This document shows positions 29,041 through 38,220 of a stretch of 64,000 nucleotides of DNA, in pieces (position 1 is the stretch's first letter; each line of letters begins with the position of its first letter). This DNA is from Nitrosospira multiformis (lineage in GTDB: Bacteria > Pseudomonadota > Gammaproteobacteria > Burkholderiales > Nitrosomonadaceae). The notes under the pieces are model-generated. The model had not been told where the DNA came from. It did not search any database and was given only the letters and a program-made list of their open reading frames with translations. The position numbers were made by a program, and so were the translations under genes. The stretch is from positions 620,001 to 684,000 of the forward strand of contig NZ_FNKY01000001.1 of NCBI RefSeq assembly GCF_900103165.1. Reading direction: 5' to 3'.

Positions 29041-29430
29041 ATGCCGCTCGCCGACATCATACTAATCATTCATTTTGGGTTTGTAGTGTTCGTTGTTGGC
29101 AGCTTGCCATTAATCTGGATCGGCGCGTGGATGGGGTGGGGTTTTGTGCAAAATCTTCGATTTCGGCTTGCGCATCTGGCAGCTATCCTGTTTGTCGTTG
29201 GCGAATCCCTCATGGGTATGGCGTGTCCGCTTACCTTATGGGAAGATTCGTTGCGTCGCGCGGAAACCGGTGATAATTTCATTCAGCGGTGGCTGCATCG
29301 CATCCTTTTCTACGATGTTCCGGAGTGGGTGCTGACGACCGTCTATGTGCTATTTGCGCTTCTGGTCGCAGTGACTTTCAGGCTATTTCCACCGCGCCAT
29401 CGCAAGTCCTGGTCCTCCTCTTCGATCTGA
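29041..29430 (+). CDS. DUF2784 family membrane protein
   Basis: A 129-residue inner-membrane protein with three or four hydrophobic helices. The start MPLADIILIIHFGFVVFVVG, the block LAHLAAILFVVGESLMGMACPLTLWED and the C-terminal FYDVPEWVLTTVYVLFALLV are typical of DUF2784, whose function is unknown. A good GGGGG-rich ribosome-binding site precedes the ATG. The gene follows a dispersed repeat copy by 24 bases and is followed by a MITE. Confidence 0.85.
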   Translation: MPLADIILIIHFGFVVFVVGSLPLIWIGAWMGWGFVQNLRFRLAHLAAILFVVGESLMGMACPLTLWEDSLRRAETGDNFIQRWLHRILFYDVPEWVLTTVYVLFALLVAVTFRLFPPRHRKSWSSSSI

Positions 29431-29519
29431 TTCCTTTCGTGGTCATTGACCCATTCTCCCGCTGCGCGTAAAGTTGAAAAAATAGAAGAGGTGAAGTTCC
29501 TATCCCTGCACGCTGCCTA

Positions 29520-29783
29520 GGGCCTGTTAACACTTATTTTGCACCCGCGACGGCGACGGGTTTCATCCGGCACGAGGCATGAGCCGCGCGGCGGAGCAGG
29601 CCTCCGTAAGCGGCGAGTAACGAAGAGCTGGATGAAATCCGTCCCGTCCCTTCGGGTTGCTACACAAAAAACGCGGATGCCGCGTTACGAAGCTTGGCCA
29701 TAGGTTACTATGGCCAAGCTTCGCGCCTTGCCTCCGCGTTTTTTGTGTAGCAACGCGGGTGCGAAATAAGTGTTAACAGGCCC
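29520..29783. mobile_element. 264-bp MITE with long terminal inverted repeats
   Basis: The ends GGGCCTGTTAACACTTATTT and the 10 bases that follow are repeated in reverse complement at the other end with one mismatch over about 32 bp. A TA dinucleotide flanks each end (29518-29519 and 29784-29785), as expected for a TA target duplication. The right half is a large hairpin: a 21-bp outer stem (from GTTGCTACACAAAAAACGCG at 29656 to 29754) and a 15-bp inner stem (GAAGCTTGGCCATAG). No transposase is encoded, so it would be moved in trans; the ends resemble IS5-family (IS427-type) ends, an impression only. Confidence 0.85.
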
Positions 29784-29817
29784 TAATCACTCATTCCAAC
29801 AAGAAAATTGCACGACC

Positions 29818-32800
29818 ATGACTTCATTTCTCCGTCGCTTCGCTTCCAACAAACGTTTGAGAACGGGTCTCGGTGTCCTGGCCGCGATCATCATTCTCTT
29901 CGGGCTGCTTGGTTATTTGTGGCTGCCGGGTTACGCCAAGACCAAACTTGAAACGCTGCTGTCAGAGACTGTGCAGCGGCCCGTGACGGTACAGTCAATT
30001 GATATTCAGCCCTATACACTGGAACTGACGGTACGTGGTTTCCGTGTGGGTGAAAAAGAGGCGAGTGTTGACGCCGGCAAAGCCTTGTTGTCCATCGACG
30101 AACTGTATACCAACCTTAGCATCGCCTCTATCGCCCGGCGGGCTCCGGTGATCAGTGCTTTGTCGGTGAAGGGACCCGCGGTGCGTATCGTCCGTGAAGG
30201 CGAGCAACGTTTCAATATCACAGACTTGATAGAAGATCTCAAGAAACGTCCAGACGATGGCGGTAAGTCGATGTTTTCAGTGAGTAACATCACCATTGAA
30301 GGCGGCCGTTTCGAATTCGTCGACCGGGTCAAGAACAGCCATCAGGAAATTTCCGAAATCCGTGTGGGGATACCGTTCGTTGCTAATTTTGAAAGCGATG
30401 AGAAAGCCTGGGTCGAGCCGCATTTCAGCGCCCGGATCAATGGCGCGCCGCTTGCTCTCAACGGGAAGGTGCGTCCGTTTACCAAGAATCGCGAAGCGAC
30501 ACTTGAACTCAAGCTCAATGATATCGATCTGACCCGGATCGACGAGTATTCGCCGATCCCGGTGGGTATCAGCCTGCTTTCGGGACGTTTTGACAGTGAT
30601 CTGTTACTGACATTTTCCCAGGTGGATGGTGAACCGCCAAGTATGGTTCTGACCGGCAGTGCTGCGCTGCGCAAGTTCGAGATCGAAAATCAGACGGTAG
30701 AAGTACCCTATGCCGCAAAATTTGATCGGCTCGATGTCAAACTGACCGAGATCAATTTGAACGGCCGGAAGCCCTCGCTGGCCGGACTGGTTCTGGCGGA
30801 TGCGGCATTGATCCGTAAGAGCGATTCAGAGGCGGCACTAAGCCTGCCGAAACTAAGCGTGGAAGACGCTGTGATCGATCCCGCGCAGCAAAGCGCCGTG
30901 GTCGGCACGGTAACGTTCGACCGGTTTAAAGCGTCAGTGCGCCGCGAAGCCGATGGCCGCCTTGATCTGGTTAAATTTTTTGCGCCGGCTCCTGAGAAGA
31001 TCGTACCGGTATCGGCAGCGACACCTGTCGAGGCGAAGGCTGCCAGCAAGCCATGGGTAGCCCGGCTTGGAACACTGAAGCTGGTGGCCGCCGCATTGCG
31101 TTTTGAAGACAGTACGCTGACAAAAGTTGCACCAATGGTGGTCGATCCGCTGGATTTAACCGTGGACGATATTGATCTCACCGGCGCCAAGCCACTGAAG
31201 CTGGTGCTAAAAGCCTTGGTAAATCAGAAGGGCAGTCTTGAAACAAATGGCTCCCTGGCCTGGGCACCGCTGGCGATTGATCTTGCTGTAGATGCCAAGG
31301 ACATAGAGCTTGTCGCGTTGCAGGGTTGGGCCGGTGACCGGTTCAATGCCCTGCTCACGCGTGGCGCCGCATCCTTCCAGGGCAAGGTCAAGATGGACGG
31401 GTCGCCCTTGAAGGTGGCGTTGAACGGCGACACCCGATTTACCAATTTTAGCGTTCTCGACAAGGTAACCGCGACGAATCTTATGCGCTGGCGAAGTCTT
31501 GACATTAGCGGTATCGAGTTTGTCAACGAACCCATGCGCGTCAACATCAATTCGGTCGCGATTGCTGATTTCTTTGCCTATGTCATACTTACCCCGGAAG
31601 GCAAACTCAATCTCCAGGATATCGTTCCGCAAGACAATGAGGGAGGACCACCCGCGAAAACCGCATCAGTCGCTCCATCCACAGTTGATCAAGAAACTGC
31701 TTCCACCGTGCAGCCTGCGCCCACCCCCACAACTTCTCGTCCGGTGCCGGCAGGCAAACCCATGCCTGCTCGTATCGGCCAAATAATGATGCAGGGTGGG
31801 AATATTATTTTCAACGATCAATTCATTAAGCCCAATTATCGAGCAAATTTGACGGGTCTTGCCGGGCGCGTGGGGCCACTGGATCCGAAAAAGCCGGGAG
31901 AAATTGATATTCGCGGGGCGGTGGACAAAACCGCTCCGCTGAAAATTGCCGGCAAGATCGATACGTTAAGCAGCGAGCTTTACCTTGACATCACCGCGAG
32001 TGCAAAGGGCATCGATATGCCGACCTTCAGTCCATATTCGGGCAAATATGTCGGTTACGCCATCGAGAAGGGCAAGTTATCGGTCGATATTCATTATCAC
32101 GTTGAAAAAGGTGAGCTGAGAGCCGAGAACAATATTTTTCTTGACCAGCTGACCTTGGGCGAAAAAATTGAAAGTCCGGACGCACTGTCGATCCCGATAA
32201 ACCTTGCTTTGGCATTGCTAAAGAACAGGCATGGTGAAATCGATGTCCATCTGCCGATCAGCGGTTCCATCAACGACCCGCAATTCAGTATTGGCGGACT
32301 TATTATCAAGGTGATCCTTAACCTGCTGACGAAGGCGGCTACCGCGCCTTTTGCATTACTGGGTTCCCTTCTCGGCGATGGTGAAGAGTTGTCGACGATA
32401 GACTATTTATCCGGCAGGGCACAAATTACACCCGAAGCCGAAAAACGCCTCCAGGCATTATCCAAGGCACTGACAGACCGGCCGGCGCTCAAGCTTGAGA
32501 TTACGGGCAGGGCTGACCCGGAACACGATCCTGAAGGGCTGAAGCGCACGATACTTGAGCGCAAGGTAAAAGCCCAAAAGCTGTCGGAAAATGTAAAAAA
32601 AGGTGAGGCGAGCGGCTCGCTGGAAGATATCGAACTGAAACCTGAGGAATATGCAAAATATCTGACACTTGTCTACAAAGATGAAAAATTCGCTAAACCA
32701 AAAAATGTGGTGGGTCTAACGAAAAGCCTGCCGGTGCCGGAAATGGAGCAATTGATACTGACCAACATCAATGCCGGTGACAGCGAACTGCGAGATCTTG

Positions 32801-32946
32801 CCAGGCGTCGTGCCGTGGCCGCACAGGTTTGGCTGGTCGAGCAGGGTGGTGTGCCCGCTGAGCGCATGTTTATACTGGAGCCCAAAGTAGAGGCTGAAGC
32901 CGGCGGCAAGAAATCCGGTAGCCGCGTGGAATTTTCGCTCAGGTAG
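29818..32946 (+). CDS. DUF748 domain (AsmA-like) envelope protein
   Basis: A 1042-residue protein with one N-terminal membrane helix (about residues 18-37) and a very long periplasmic part. The VQSIDIQPYTLELTVRGF block after the anchor and the repeated long beta segments fit DUF748, part of the AsmA/TamB-like bridge-protein group thought to carry lipids across the periplasm. A Pro/Ala-rich linker lies near residues 615-660. The C-terminal ~180 residues resemble an OmpA-like domain (LSGRAQITPEAEKRLQAL, LEITGRADPEHDPEG). The frame is open to a GTG at 29770 inside the MITE, but the ATG at 29818 (MTSFLRRFASNKRL) is the better start. The promoter must lie in or before the MITE. Confidence 0.85.
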   Translation: MTSFLRRFASNKRLRTGLGVLAAIIILFGLLGYLWLPGYAKTKLETLLSETVQRPVTVQSIDIQPYTLELTVRGFRVGEKEASVDAGKALLSIDELYTNLSIASIARRAPVISALSVKGPAVRIVREGEQRFNITDLIEDLKKRPDDGGKSMFSVSNITIEGGRFEFVDRVKNSHQEISEIRVGIPFVANFESDEKAWVEPHFSARINGAPLALNGKVRPFTKNREATLELKLNDIDLTRIDEYSPIPVGISLLSGRFDSDLLLTFSQVDGEPPSMVLTGSAALRKFEIENQTVEVPYAAKFDRLDVKLTEINLNGRKPSLAGLVLADAALIRKSDSEAALSLPKLSVEDAVIDPAQQSAVVGTVTFDRFKASVRREADGRLDLVKFFAPAPEKIVPVSAATPVEAKAASKPWVARLGTLKLVAAALRFEDSTLTKVAPMVVDPLDLTVDDIDLTGAKPLKLVLKALVNQKGSLETNGSLAWAPLAIDLAVDAKDIELVALQGWAGDRFNALLTRGAASFQGKVKMDGSPLKVALNGDTRFTNFSVLDKVTATNLMRWRSLDISGIEFVNEPMRVNINSVAIADFFAYVILTPEGKLNLQDIVPQDNEGGPPAKTASVAPSTVDQETASTVQPAPTPTTSRPVPAGKPMPARIGQIMMQGGNIIFNDQFIKPNYRANLTGLAGRVGPLDPKKPGEIDIRGAVDKTAPLKIAGKIDTLSSELYLDITASAKGIDMPTFSPYSGKYVGYAIEKGKLSVDIHYHVEKGELRAENNIFLDQLTLGEKIESPDALSIPINLALALLKNRHGEIDVHLPISGSINDPQFSIGGLIIKVILNLLTKAATAPFALLGSLLGDGEELSTIDYLSGRAQITPEAEKRLQALSKALTDRPALKLEITGRADPEHDPEGLKRTILERKVKAQKLSENVKKGEASGSLEDIELKPEEYAKYLTLVYKDEKFAKPKNVVGLTKSLPVPEMEQLILTNINAGDSELRDLARRRAVAAQVWLVEQGGVPAERMFILEPKVEAEAGGKKSGSRVEFSLR

Positions 32947-32961
32947 AAATTCCTTTGACTT

Positions 32962-32998
32962 TGAGGAGATATCCAGGCATCGGCCGGAAATCTCCTCA
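32962..32998. other. Hairpin between convergent DUF748 and porin genes
   Basis: TGAGGAGAT at 32962-32970 is complementary to ATCTCCTCA at 32990-32998. The stem could end transcription or stabilise the 3' end of either gene, but there is no run of T after it on either strand. Confidence 0.35.
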
Positions 32999-33040
32999 GG
33001 CTCAGGTTAGGCTAGTCTCGGAAGTGCCAGTCCTACTGTC

Positions 33041-34723
33041 TTAAAAGTCGACTTGAACCTGTGTCAGGAAGGAGCTTAAGTCAGCGTTATTAAAGCCGGC
33101 CGTACGAGGAATGGGGGATCCGCTTGTATCCACGTTCAAGACGTAGGTAATGTTGTTCTGGATTTTGACATGCGTATGGGGGTACCAGTTCAAGCCAAAC
33201 CGGACCATATCCATCTTTCCTCCTCTAACCACCCCGCTATTCAGATTAATATAATCATAGCCTCCGGCGATTTCCCAAGCCCCCCAGCCCGAGCCATTCC
33301 ATTGAAAATTCTGCTTGGGTTTTATTCGGTTCGCGGCGCCATTTCTAACGTGGTAGGCTTTGGATTCGCCGGTTAAAAAGTAACTGAGAAAACCATAATA
33401 GCCGGTAAAATGTTCGCCGTCATAGCCCTGCCCATTTATGTTGGTTCGCAAATATTCCGCCTGAGCCGAGAAGGGGCCGTGAACCAGCCAGCTCTCCGCA
33501 CCGAAGCGGTCATAACTGTCTATCCGGCGCGAGCCCGGTGCGCCCTTATTTCCGATGCTCAGGTTGCCGGTATTCAGCACGTTGGTACGGTCTACATTCG
33601 TTCCGGGAAAGGCAAAGAATGCCATTCCACCGCCCCCACCAGTTTGATTGGGCCCTACATTGATCGTGCCATTAGCTAGGTATTGGGTATTGACGTGGGT
33701 ATGTCCCGCTGAAATACCTACGTGCAAAAATTTGGTTTCATCTTCCATCCACGGTCTTCCCGTTATCCGGCCGATGCCTTCCCAACCTTGATCACCCGAG
33801 CCGTTGTTACGGCTATTATTACCGGCGGCATTGACCGTGGTGGAAGCGGCGGACCAGGCGCCAACCGGCTCGGTCTGAAAAGCGACTCCAAACTGGAAAC
33901 GCGGCACCGCATAGTTGGCGCCTATGCCGGTTTTATAGGTATTGGGATTGTCAACGAACGAATTAACCGACATGTGACGTTCAATGAATGTAAGAAAGCG
34001 ATTGCTGGCGGCTTCTTCCAGGCTGAACGGTTCCTTGAATGAGCCGACTTTTACCGAAAATGGCTTGGTGACATTCATCCGCAGGAAAGCATCGGTTATT
34101 CCGGACTCCACCGAACCATTACCCCGGCTGAAGTCATACTCGAATTTGTAATCCCAGATCTTGTAAAAAGTCCCTTCAACACCAAGACGGGCCCGGCGAA
34201 GTGTTACGCCGCTATTCAATTCGTTAGGCAGGTTGGCGCCAGTGGCGGGTAAAACGTCATTGATGAAATTATATTGCGAACCCACCTGCATTCGACCATT
34301 GATTGCAAACGTAAAATTGCCATCTTTACTTGCAAAATGCGGAGCCCCCTCATGGAATTCAATATGGACTTTTTCGGTTTCCTTGACTCGTTCTTCGAGT
34401 GATGCCAGATCACTGGTAAGCCGCGCGCCCATCATCTTGGCTTTCAATTCTATATCTCGGCGCACCGCGGTTAATTCTGCCGCATCGGTTTTGTCCACGG
34501 GGATAACCGCCGCTGCACTGTTCGCCGTGTTGTCTGGCACCTTCGCTTGCGCGTCCTGTCTCACAAAAGAACCCATATGGACGCGGCCAGGCCCGGGTTT
34601 TGCATAAATTTGTTCAGTTTTGGTATCAACATACAGGTCGATGGCATAGGCCCCGAATGACACACCCGCGCCTAAAATGGCTGCTATCGCTACCGCAAGC
34701 TTGGATAACTTCATCTGATTCAC
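33041..34723 (-). CDS. Phosphate-selective porin (OprO/OprP family)
   Basis: A 560-residue outer-membrane porin. After the signal peptide (cleavage near GAYA/IDL) there is a short coiled-coil segment (about residues 75-115) and then a 16-strand-type barrel beginning FAINGRMQVGSQYNF; GVTLRRARLGVEGTFYKIWDYKFEYDF is the family's hallmark block and the protein ends in a C-terminal Phe. A four-unit Pho box array lies 44-87 bases upstream, so expression under phosphate limitation through PhoB is very likely. Substrate is probably phosphate or polyphosphate; arsenate could enter too. Confidence 0.9.
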   Translation of the reverse strand: MNQMKLSKLAVAIAAILGAGVSFGAYAIDLYVDTKTEQIYAKPGPGRVHMGSFVRQDAQAKVPDNTANSAAAVIPVDKTDAAELTAVRRDIELKAKMMGARLTSDLASLEERVKETEKVHIEFHEGAPHFASKDGNFTFAINGRMQVGSQYNFINDVLPATGANLPNELNSGVTLRRARLGVEGTFYKIWDYKFEYDFSRGNGSVESGITDAFLRMNVTKPFSVKVGSFKEPFSLEEAASNRFLTFIERHMSVNSFVDNPNTYKTGIGANYAVPRFQFGVAFQTEPVGAWSAASTTVNAAGNNSRNNGSGDQGWEGIGRITGRPWMEDETKFLHVGISAGHTHVNTQYLANGTINVGPNQTGGGGGMAFFAFPGTNVDRTNVLNTGNLSIGNKGAPGSRRIDSYDRFGAESWLVHGPFSAQAEYLRTNINGQGYDGEHFTGYYGFLSYFLTGESKAYHVRNGAANRIKPKQNFQWNGSGWGAWEIAGGYDYINLNSGVVRGGKMDMVRFGLNWYPHTHVKIQNNITYVLNVDTSGSPIPRTAGFNNADLSSFLTQVQVDF

Positions 34724-34766
34724 TCTCTTCTCGGTTGTTTATGGAACCAAACCAAGACTAATGGAA

Positions 34767-34810
34767 CCAGATGTAACTTTTATTGCAATTTTGTAACAGT
34801 TTTATGACAG
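34767..34810 (-). promoter_or_regulatory. Tandem Pho box array upstream of the porin gene
   Basis: Read on the minus strand the region is CTGTCATAAAA, CTGTTACAAAA, TTGCAATAAAA, GTTACATCTGG: four 11-base units. The first two make a near-consensus Pho box (CTGTCATAAAACTGTTAC), and the array extends it by another 22 bases. It ends 44 bases before the porin ATG, where PhoB sites that replace the -35 element are normally found. Confidence 0.85.
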
Positions 34811-35025
34811 GGATGATGCGATGGAACTAGCAGACGCCCAGCCATTATCGGGATTTCGCTCGTGCAGCAAGTCGAATGGATTACCCCATGCCGCTATCCC
34901 TATTAGCAGCGTCTGCATTCCACTTTTTCCGCCGCCGTGATAGTCTATGTATGGGTTTATTTGAATTATTGAGAAGCTCCCTTAATTTCTTCCAAGACCT
35001 CTCACCGTTAAAAAAAGGAATCGTT

Positions 35026-35283
35026 ATGGAAATTCATGTATACGACACTTACGTCAAGGCAAAAGATGGCCACACGATGCATTTTGATGTGTTTACAGCG
35101 GTAAAGGATGATAAGAAGGCGGTCGAGTATGCGAAGCAATGGCTGACTTCAATTGGTGAAGATGATGCGACCGTTACCAGTAAAGAATGTAGTTTTTGCC
35201 ACAGTCAGAGTGCACCCAATAACGTTGCCGATGCAATAAACAAGGACGGTTATTTCATCTACAAGATGGAAGGCTGCAAATAA
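35026..35283 (+). CDS. DUF2024 family protein
   Basis: An 85-residue cytosolic protein of unknown function. The start MEIHVYDTYVKAKDGHTMHFDVF and the motif CSFCHSQSA are typical of the family. The CSFCH motif mimics a haem c site, but without a signal peptide it should not receive haem; a zinc or redox role is possible. The frame is open far upstream, but the ATG at 35026 has an AAGGAA ribosome-binding site at good spacing and matches the family. Confidence 0.85.
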   Translation: MEIHVYDTYVKAKDGHTMHFDVFTAVKDDKKAVEYAKQWLTSIGEDDATVTSKECSFCHSQSAPNNVADAINKDGYFIYKMEGCK

Positions 35284-35346
35284 TCCTGATCTCGTATCCA
35301 GGAAAAAAATTATGCCGGTGAAAGTGGAAACGGATATTAAAAGACC

Positions 35347-36138
35347 ATGAATGCCTGGCGCACGTTCTCGCCTTTCTCCCCTGCTCGTATCAAAAGTTTT
35401 TCAATTTTGGGGTTAATGTTCGTTACTCCACTTTGGGCCAGCGACCTTGTCAAGACTATCGAATACACCAAACCATCGATTGTGGGGGTAGGAACCGTTC
35501 AAAGAACGCGTTCACCGCCGGTTAATATCCTGGGCACCGGTTTTGTGCTGGACGATGGTCTTCATGTCATCACCAGTGCTCATGTTATCCCCGAGGTGCT
35601 GGACGTCGCGAACAAGGAGTCGTATACGGTGATTACCGGCAAGGGAAAAGAGCCGGAACTCAGAAATGCGATTATTGTTGATGTCGACAAGGAGCATGAT
35701 CTGGCTTTGCTGAGAATCAGTGGTCCGGCATTACCCGCCATGAAGATCGGGGACGCCAGCGCAGTCCGGGAGGGGCAGACTCTGATTTTCACGGGATTTC
35801 CGATTGGGATGATTCTGGGATTTTATCCCGTTACGCATCGCGCCATGGTTTCCTCAATTACGCCCATTGTATTGCCCGCGCACAATTCAAGGCAACTCAA
35901 TGCAAAATTGATCGGACAGCTACAAAAATCCGCTTATGCGGTCTTTCAGCTCGATGGCACCGCCTATCCGGGTAGCAGCGGGAGCCCTCTCTACGACCCC
36001 GCAACCGGGCTTGTATACGGTGTTGTCAACATGGTATTTGTAAAGGGGAAGAAAGAAGCGGCGCTCAGCAATCCAAGCGGCATAACCTATGCTATTCCCG
36101 GAAACTACATTCTTGAATTGTTGCGGCGCAAACAGTAA
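35347..36138 (+). CDS. Secreted trypsin-like serine protease (S1C/DegP-like, no PDZ)
   Basis: A 263-residue exported protease; signal peptide ends near PLWA/SDL at about residue 29. The catalytic triad is in ITSAHV (His), EHDLALL (Asp) and YPGSSGSPL (Ser), with the usual order and spacing for chymotrypsin-fold trypsin-like proteases. Unlike DegP/DegQ it has no PDZ domain, so it is not expected to form the same cage. It may trim envelope or secreted proteins. It follows the DUF2024 gene on the same strand by 63 bases. Confidence 0.88.
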   Translation: MNAWRTFSPFSPARIKSFSILGLMFVTPLWASDLVKTIEYTKPSIVGVGTVQRTRSPPVNILGTGFVLDDGLHVITSAHVIPEVLDVANKESYTVITGKGKEPELRNAIIVDVDKEHDLALLRISGPALPAMKIGDASAVREGQTLIFTGFPIGMILGFYPVTHRAMVSSITPIVLPAHNSRQLNAKLIGQLQKSAYAVFQLDGTAYPGSSGSPLYDPATGLVYGVVNMVFVKGKKEAALSNPSGITYAIPGNYILELLRRKQ

Positions 36139-36375
36139 TAAATGGAAAATCCGAGCTTAATCCGCAAGGCGCTTTTATAATTAATCTGACCGGCGCAACC
36201 TCGATCCGCCGGTTATCAAAATCTCCGGCATAAGGTACGATATCATTGTGTCGAAAGCGTTAAAGACCATCTTGTCGATTGGACAAGAATAACTGGAAGC
36301 TGACTGCGAAAAAATGGAACTGGCTTAACTGCCTTTATAGCGATGATAACGATGAATGAGCGGGGAGGAGAATCC

Positions 36376-36861
36376 ATGCAAACGGTTACTGTGGCAATCG
36401 CCGATACGGATCCGGGAAGACGCGCAAAACTGGAACATTCCCTGCAAGGCGGGCAAGGCATAAAGGTGCTTAAAAATACTATACTGGATGAAAGCGATGC
36501 ATCCGCAAACCCTCAACTTGAGTCTCATGCAGGTATGACATCCGTTGAAGAAGTGGTTGCAAAAATCCGTCAGCTCAACCCCCGTATTCTTTTTATCAAT
36601 TTTGACCAGTTGACCGAGGACAACTTCGCCCTGTTAGGGACCTTGCAGCGCGAATGTCCTGAAACGCTGGTAGTATTATTAACCGATAAATCGGCCCAGG
36701 ACGAGCAGATTCTACAGGCGCTGGCTAATGGCGCACGCGGTTGTCTGAACCATGAAGCGGATCCGCTTTACTTCTTAAAGGCGGTGCGTGTAATTGATCA
36801 AGGCGAAATCTGGGTGACCCGCAAAATGCTTGGTAAAATCATGGATAAGGTACTGCACTAA
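36376..36861 (+). CDS. Stand-alone receiver-domain protein
   Basis: A 161-residue protein resembling a response-regulator receiver domain (VTVAIADTDPGRRAKLEHSL at the start, a likely phospho-Asp in ILFINFDQL, TDKSAQDEQ with the conserved Lys, then the ALANGARGCLNHEADPLYFLKAV block). No output domain follows. The frame is open to 36343, but the ATG at 36376 has a strong GGAGGAG ribosome-binding site at good spacing. The gene 25 bases downstream encodes a LuxR-type regulator with a related N-terminus; they probably form an operon. Confidence 0.78.
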   Translation: MQTVTVAIADTDPGRRAKLEHSLQGGQGIKVLKNTILDESDASANPQLESHAGMTSVEEVVAKIRQLNPRILFINFDQLTEDNFALLGTLQRECPETLVVLLTDKSAQDEQILQALANGARGCLNHEADPLYFLKAVRVIDQGEIWVTRKMLGKIMDKVLH

Positions 36862-36886
36862 TCATGAACATTGATGGGAGACATAC

Positions 36887-37552
36887 TTGATCTTGCTAGC
36901 GAGCCCATCTCAGGATGACCTGTTTCGCTGGGAGCAGGGCGTACGTGGTCTTGCTCCTGTTTTCTGTTCAACCAATCTGGATTCGGTCAGGAGTGAATTG
37001 GTGCGGATAAAGCCGCAAGTTCTCCTGCTTGATCATGATTTACCTAAGCTGGATGGGCCGAACGGGATTTCGGGTCTGATGAAACTGAATCCGGAAACCA
37101 AAGTGATTGTTTTAAGTCATGTCATTTCTGATGAGATCGAATGGGGGTTATTCAGGACGGGTATAAGAGGCTGTTGCAGAGGTGACATTGAGCCGGGGCA
37201 ACTTAAAAGCGTGGTTGAAGCTGTCCAGCAAGGTGAATTATGGATTCGGCGTACACTCAGCTGGCATCTCCTGAACGAACTGGTGGTGATTACGCAGGAG
37301 AAGAACAAAATCAAGCAAGCTGTCAGCGATTTGCTTGCAAATCTTACGCGGCGTGAATATGAAATCGCCACGCTTGTCGGGGACGGCGAATCCAACAAAC
37401 AAATTGCACGACGGCTGGATATTACCGAGCGTACGGTGAAGGCGCATTTGACCGAAGTTTTTCGTAAGCTGGACGTTGCTGATCGGCTCAAGCTCGCATT
37501 AATTGTGAAGGGCTCCATGCCACCTCGGGATTCGACAAGTATAGGACACTGA
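36887..37552 (+). CDS. LuxR/NarL-type response regulator
   Basis: A 221-residue regulator with a receiver domain (phospho-Asp likely in VLLLDHDLPKLDG; VIVLSHVISDE near the conserved Thr/Ser) and a C-terminal LuxR helix-turn-helix (LTRREYEIATLVGDGESNKQIARRLDITERTVKAHL). The start is a TTG at 36887 behind a GGGAG ribosome-binding site. It shares the tail pattern (RGC...LKSVVEAVQQGELWI) with the receiver protein just upstream, suggesting duplication. No sensor kinase is adjacent; targets are likely the cell-surface genes that follow, by location only. Confidence 0.85.
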   Translation: MILLASPSQDDLFRWEQGVRGLAPVFCSTNLDSVRSELVRIKPQVLLLDHDLPKLDGPNGISGLMKLNPETKVIVLSHVISDEIEWGLFRTGIRGCCRGDIEPGQLKSVVEAVQQGELWIRRTLSWHLLNELVVITQEKNKIKQAVSDLLANLTRREYEIATLVGDGESNKQIARRLDITERTVKAHLTEVFRKLDVADRLKLALIVKGSMPPRDSTSIGH

Positions 37553-38220
37553 TCCCGGTTTTTCATTTCCGGCCATATCCAAGTATTCAGCTGTTCAAAT
37601 GTCCGAAACTTTTTTAGTTTAAACTGCTTTTTTCCTGCCGTCCGGCGAATTGTATTGAGCGTCACCCATTCCCGATCATTGCTCGATAACACTTATCCAG
37701 TCCTTGATCGGCGTACTAAAGTCCAATTGTTCTTGCCGACGAAATTGATATGATGCGGATACGGTCGGTCGCAACGAGGGCTGCTCCTTAAAGGATCATT
37801 CAGTATGGAGTATCTAATATGGATGACTTATCCCGAAATCGAAGTGTGCTTATTTGTAGCTGACGTAATTCTTGAAAATGCGCAATAGGGGAAGCAGATG
37901 ATCATTGCAGCAGCTTATCCGCCCGATTGCATAAATGATGTGTTGGGGTGCGTTAAACAATTTTTTCCGAGGAAAAAATCCGCATGGGTTTACATGAGCA
38001 GGGTATGCATTAATCACTCTTTGCGTGATTGGCGGGCGCACGTCAGCAACAAATGCAAGAATTTTAGGATCGACTATTCCACAGATTGAAGAGTTGAATC
38101 TCACGCATTGCCTGCTAGCGGGCCATGTGTCGAGTACTTCATTTTGCGGCTCGCCGATAAGAATACCAGAATGTGGCAGTGGTGCCTTATTGTCTGCAAG
38201 GTACCAGGAGGGGCCCAAAA
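37553..38220. other. 668-base gap before the sugar transferase gene
   Basis: No convincing coding frame: the longest frames are below 130 residues, without family features, and overlap on opposite strands. The stretch probably contains the leader and promoter of the sugar transferase gene. I did not find a convincing sigma-54 site (TGGCAC-N5-TTGC), although the nearby PrsR regulator would use one. Confidence 0.3.

Noticed and set aside
35200-35214. CSFCH in the DUF2024 protein as a haem c site
   Set aside because: The protein has no export signal, and haem c is attached in the periplasm; the motif is a family trait.
37898-38089. 63-codon frame in the gap before the sugar transferase gene
   Set aside because: No ribosome-binding site, no family feature, and overlapping frames on the other strand are similar in length.
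38150-38200. Possible sigma-54 promoter (TGGCAG...TTGTC) before the sugar transferase gene
   Set aside because: The GG and GC elements are not at the required spacing.
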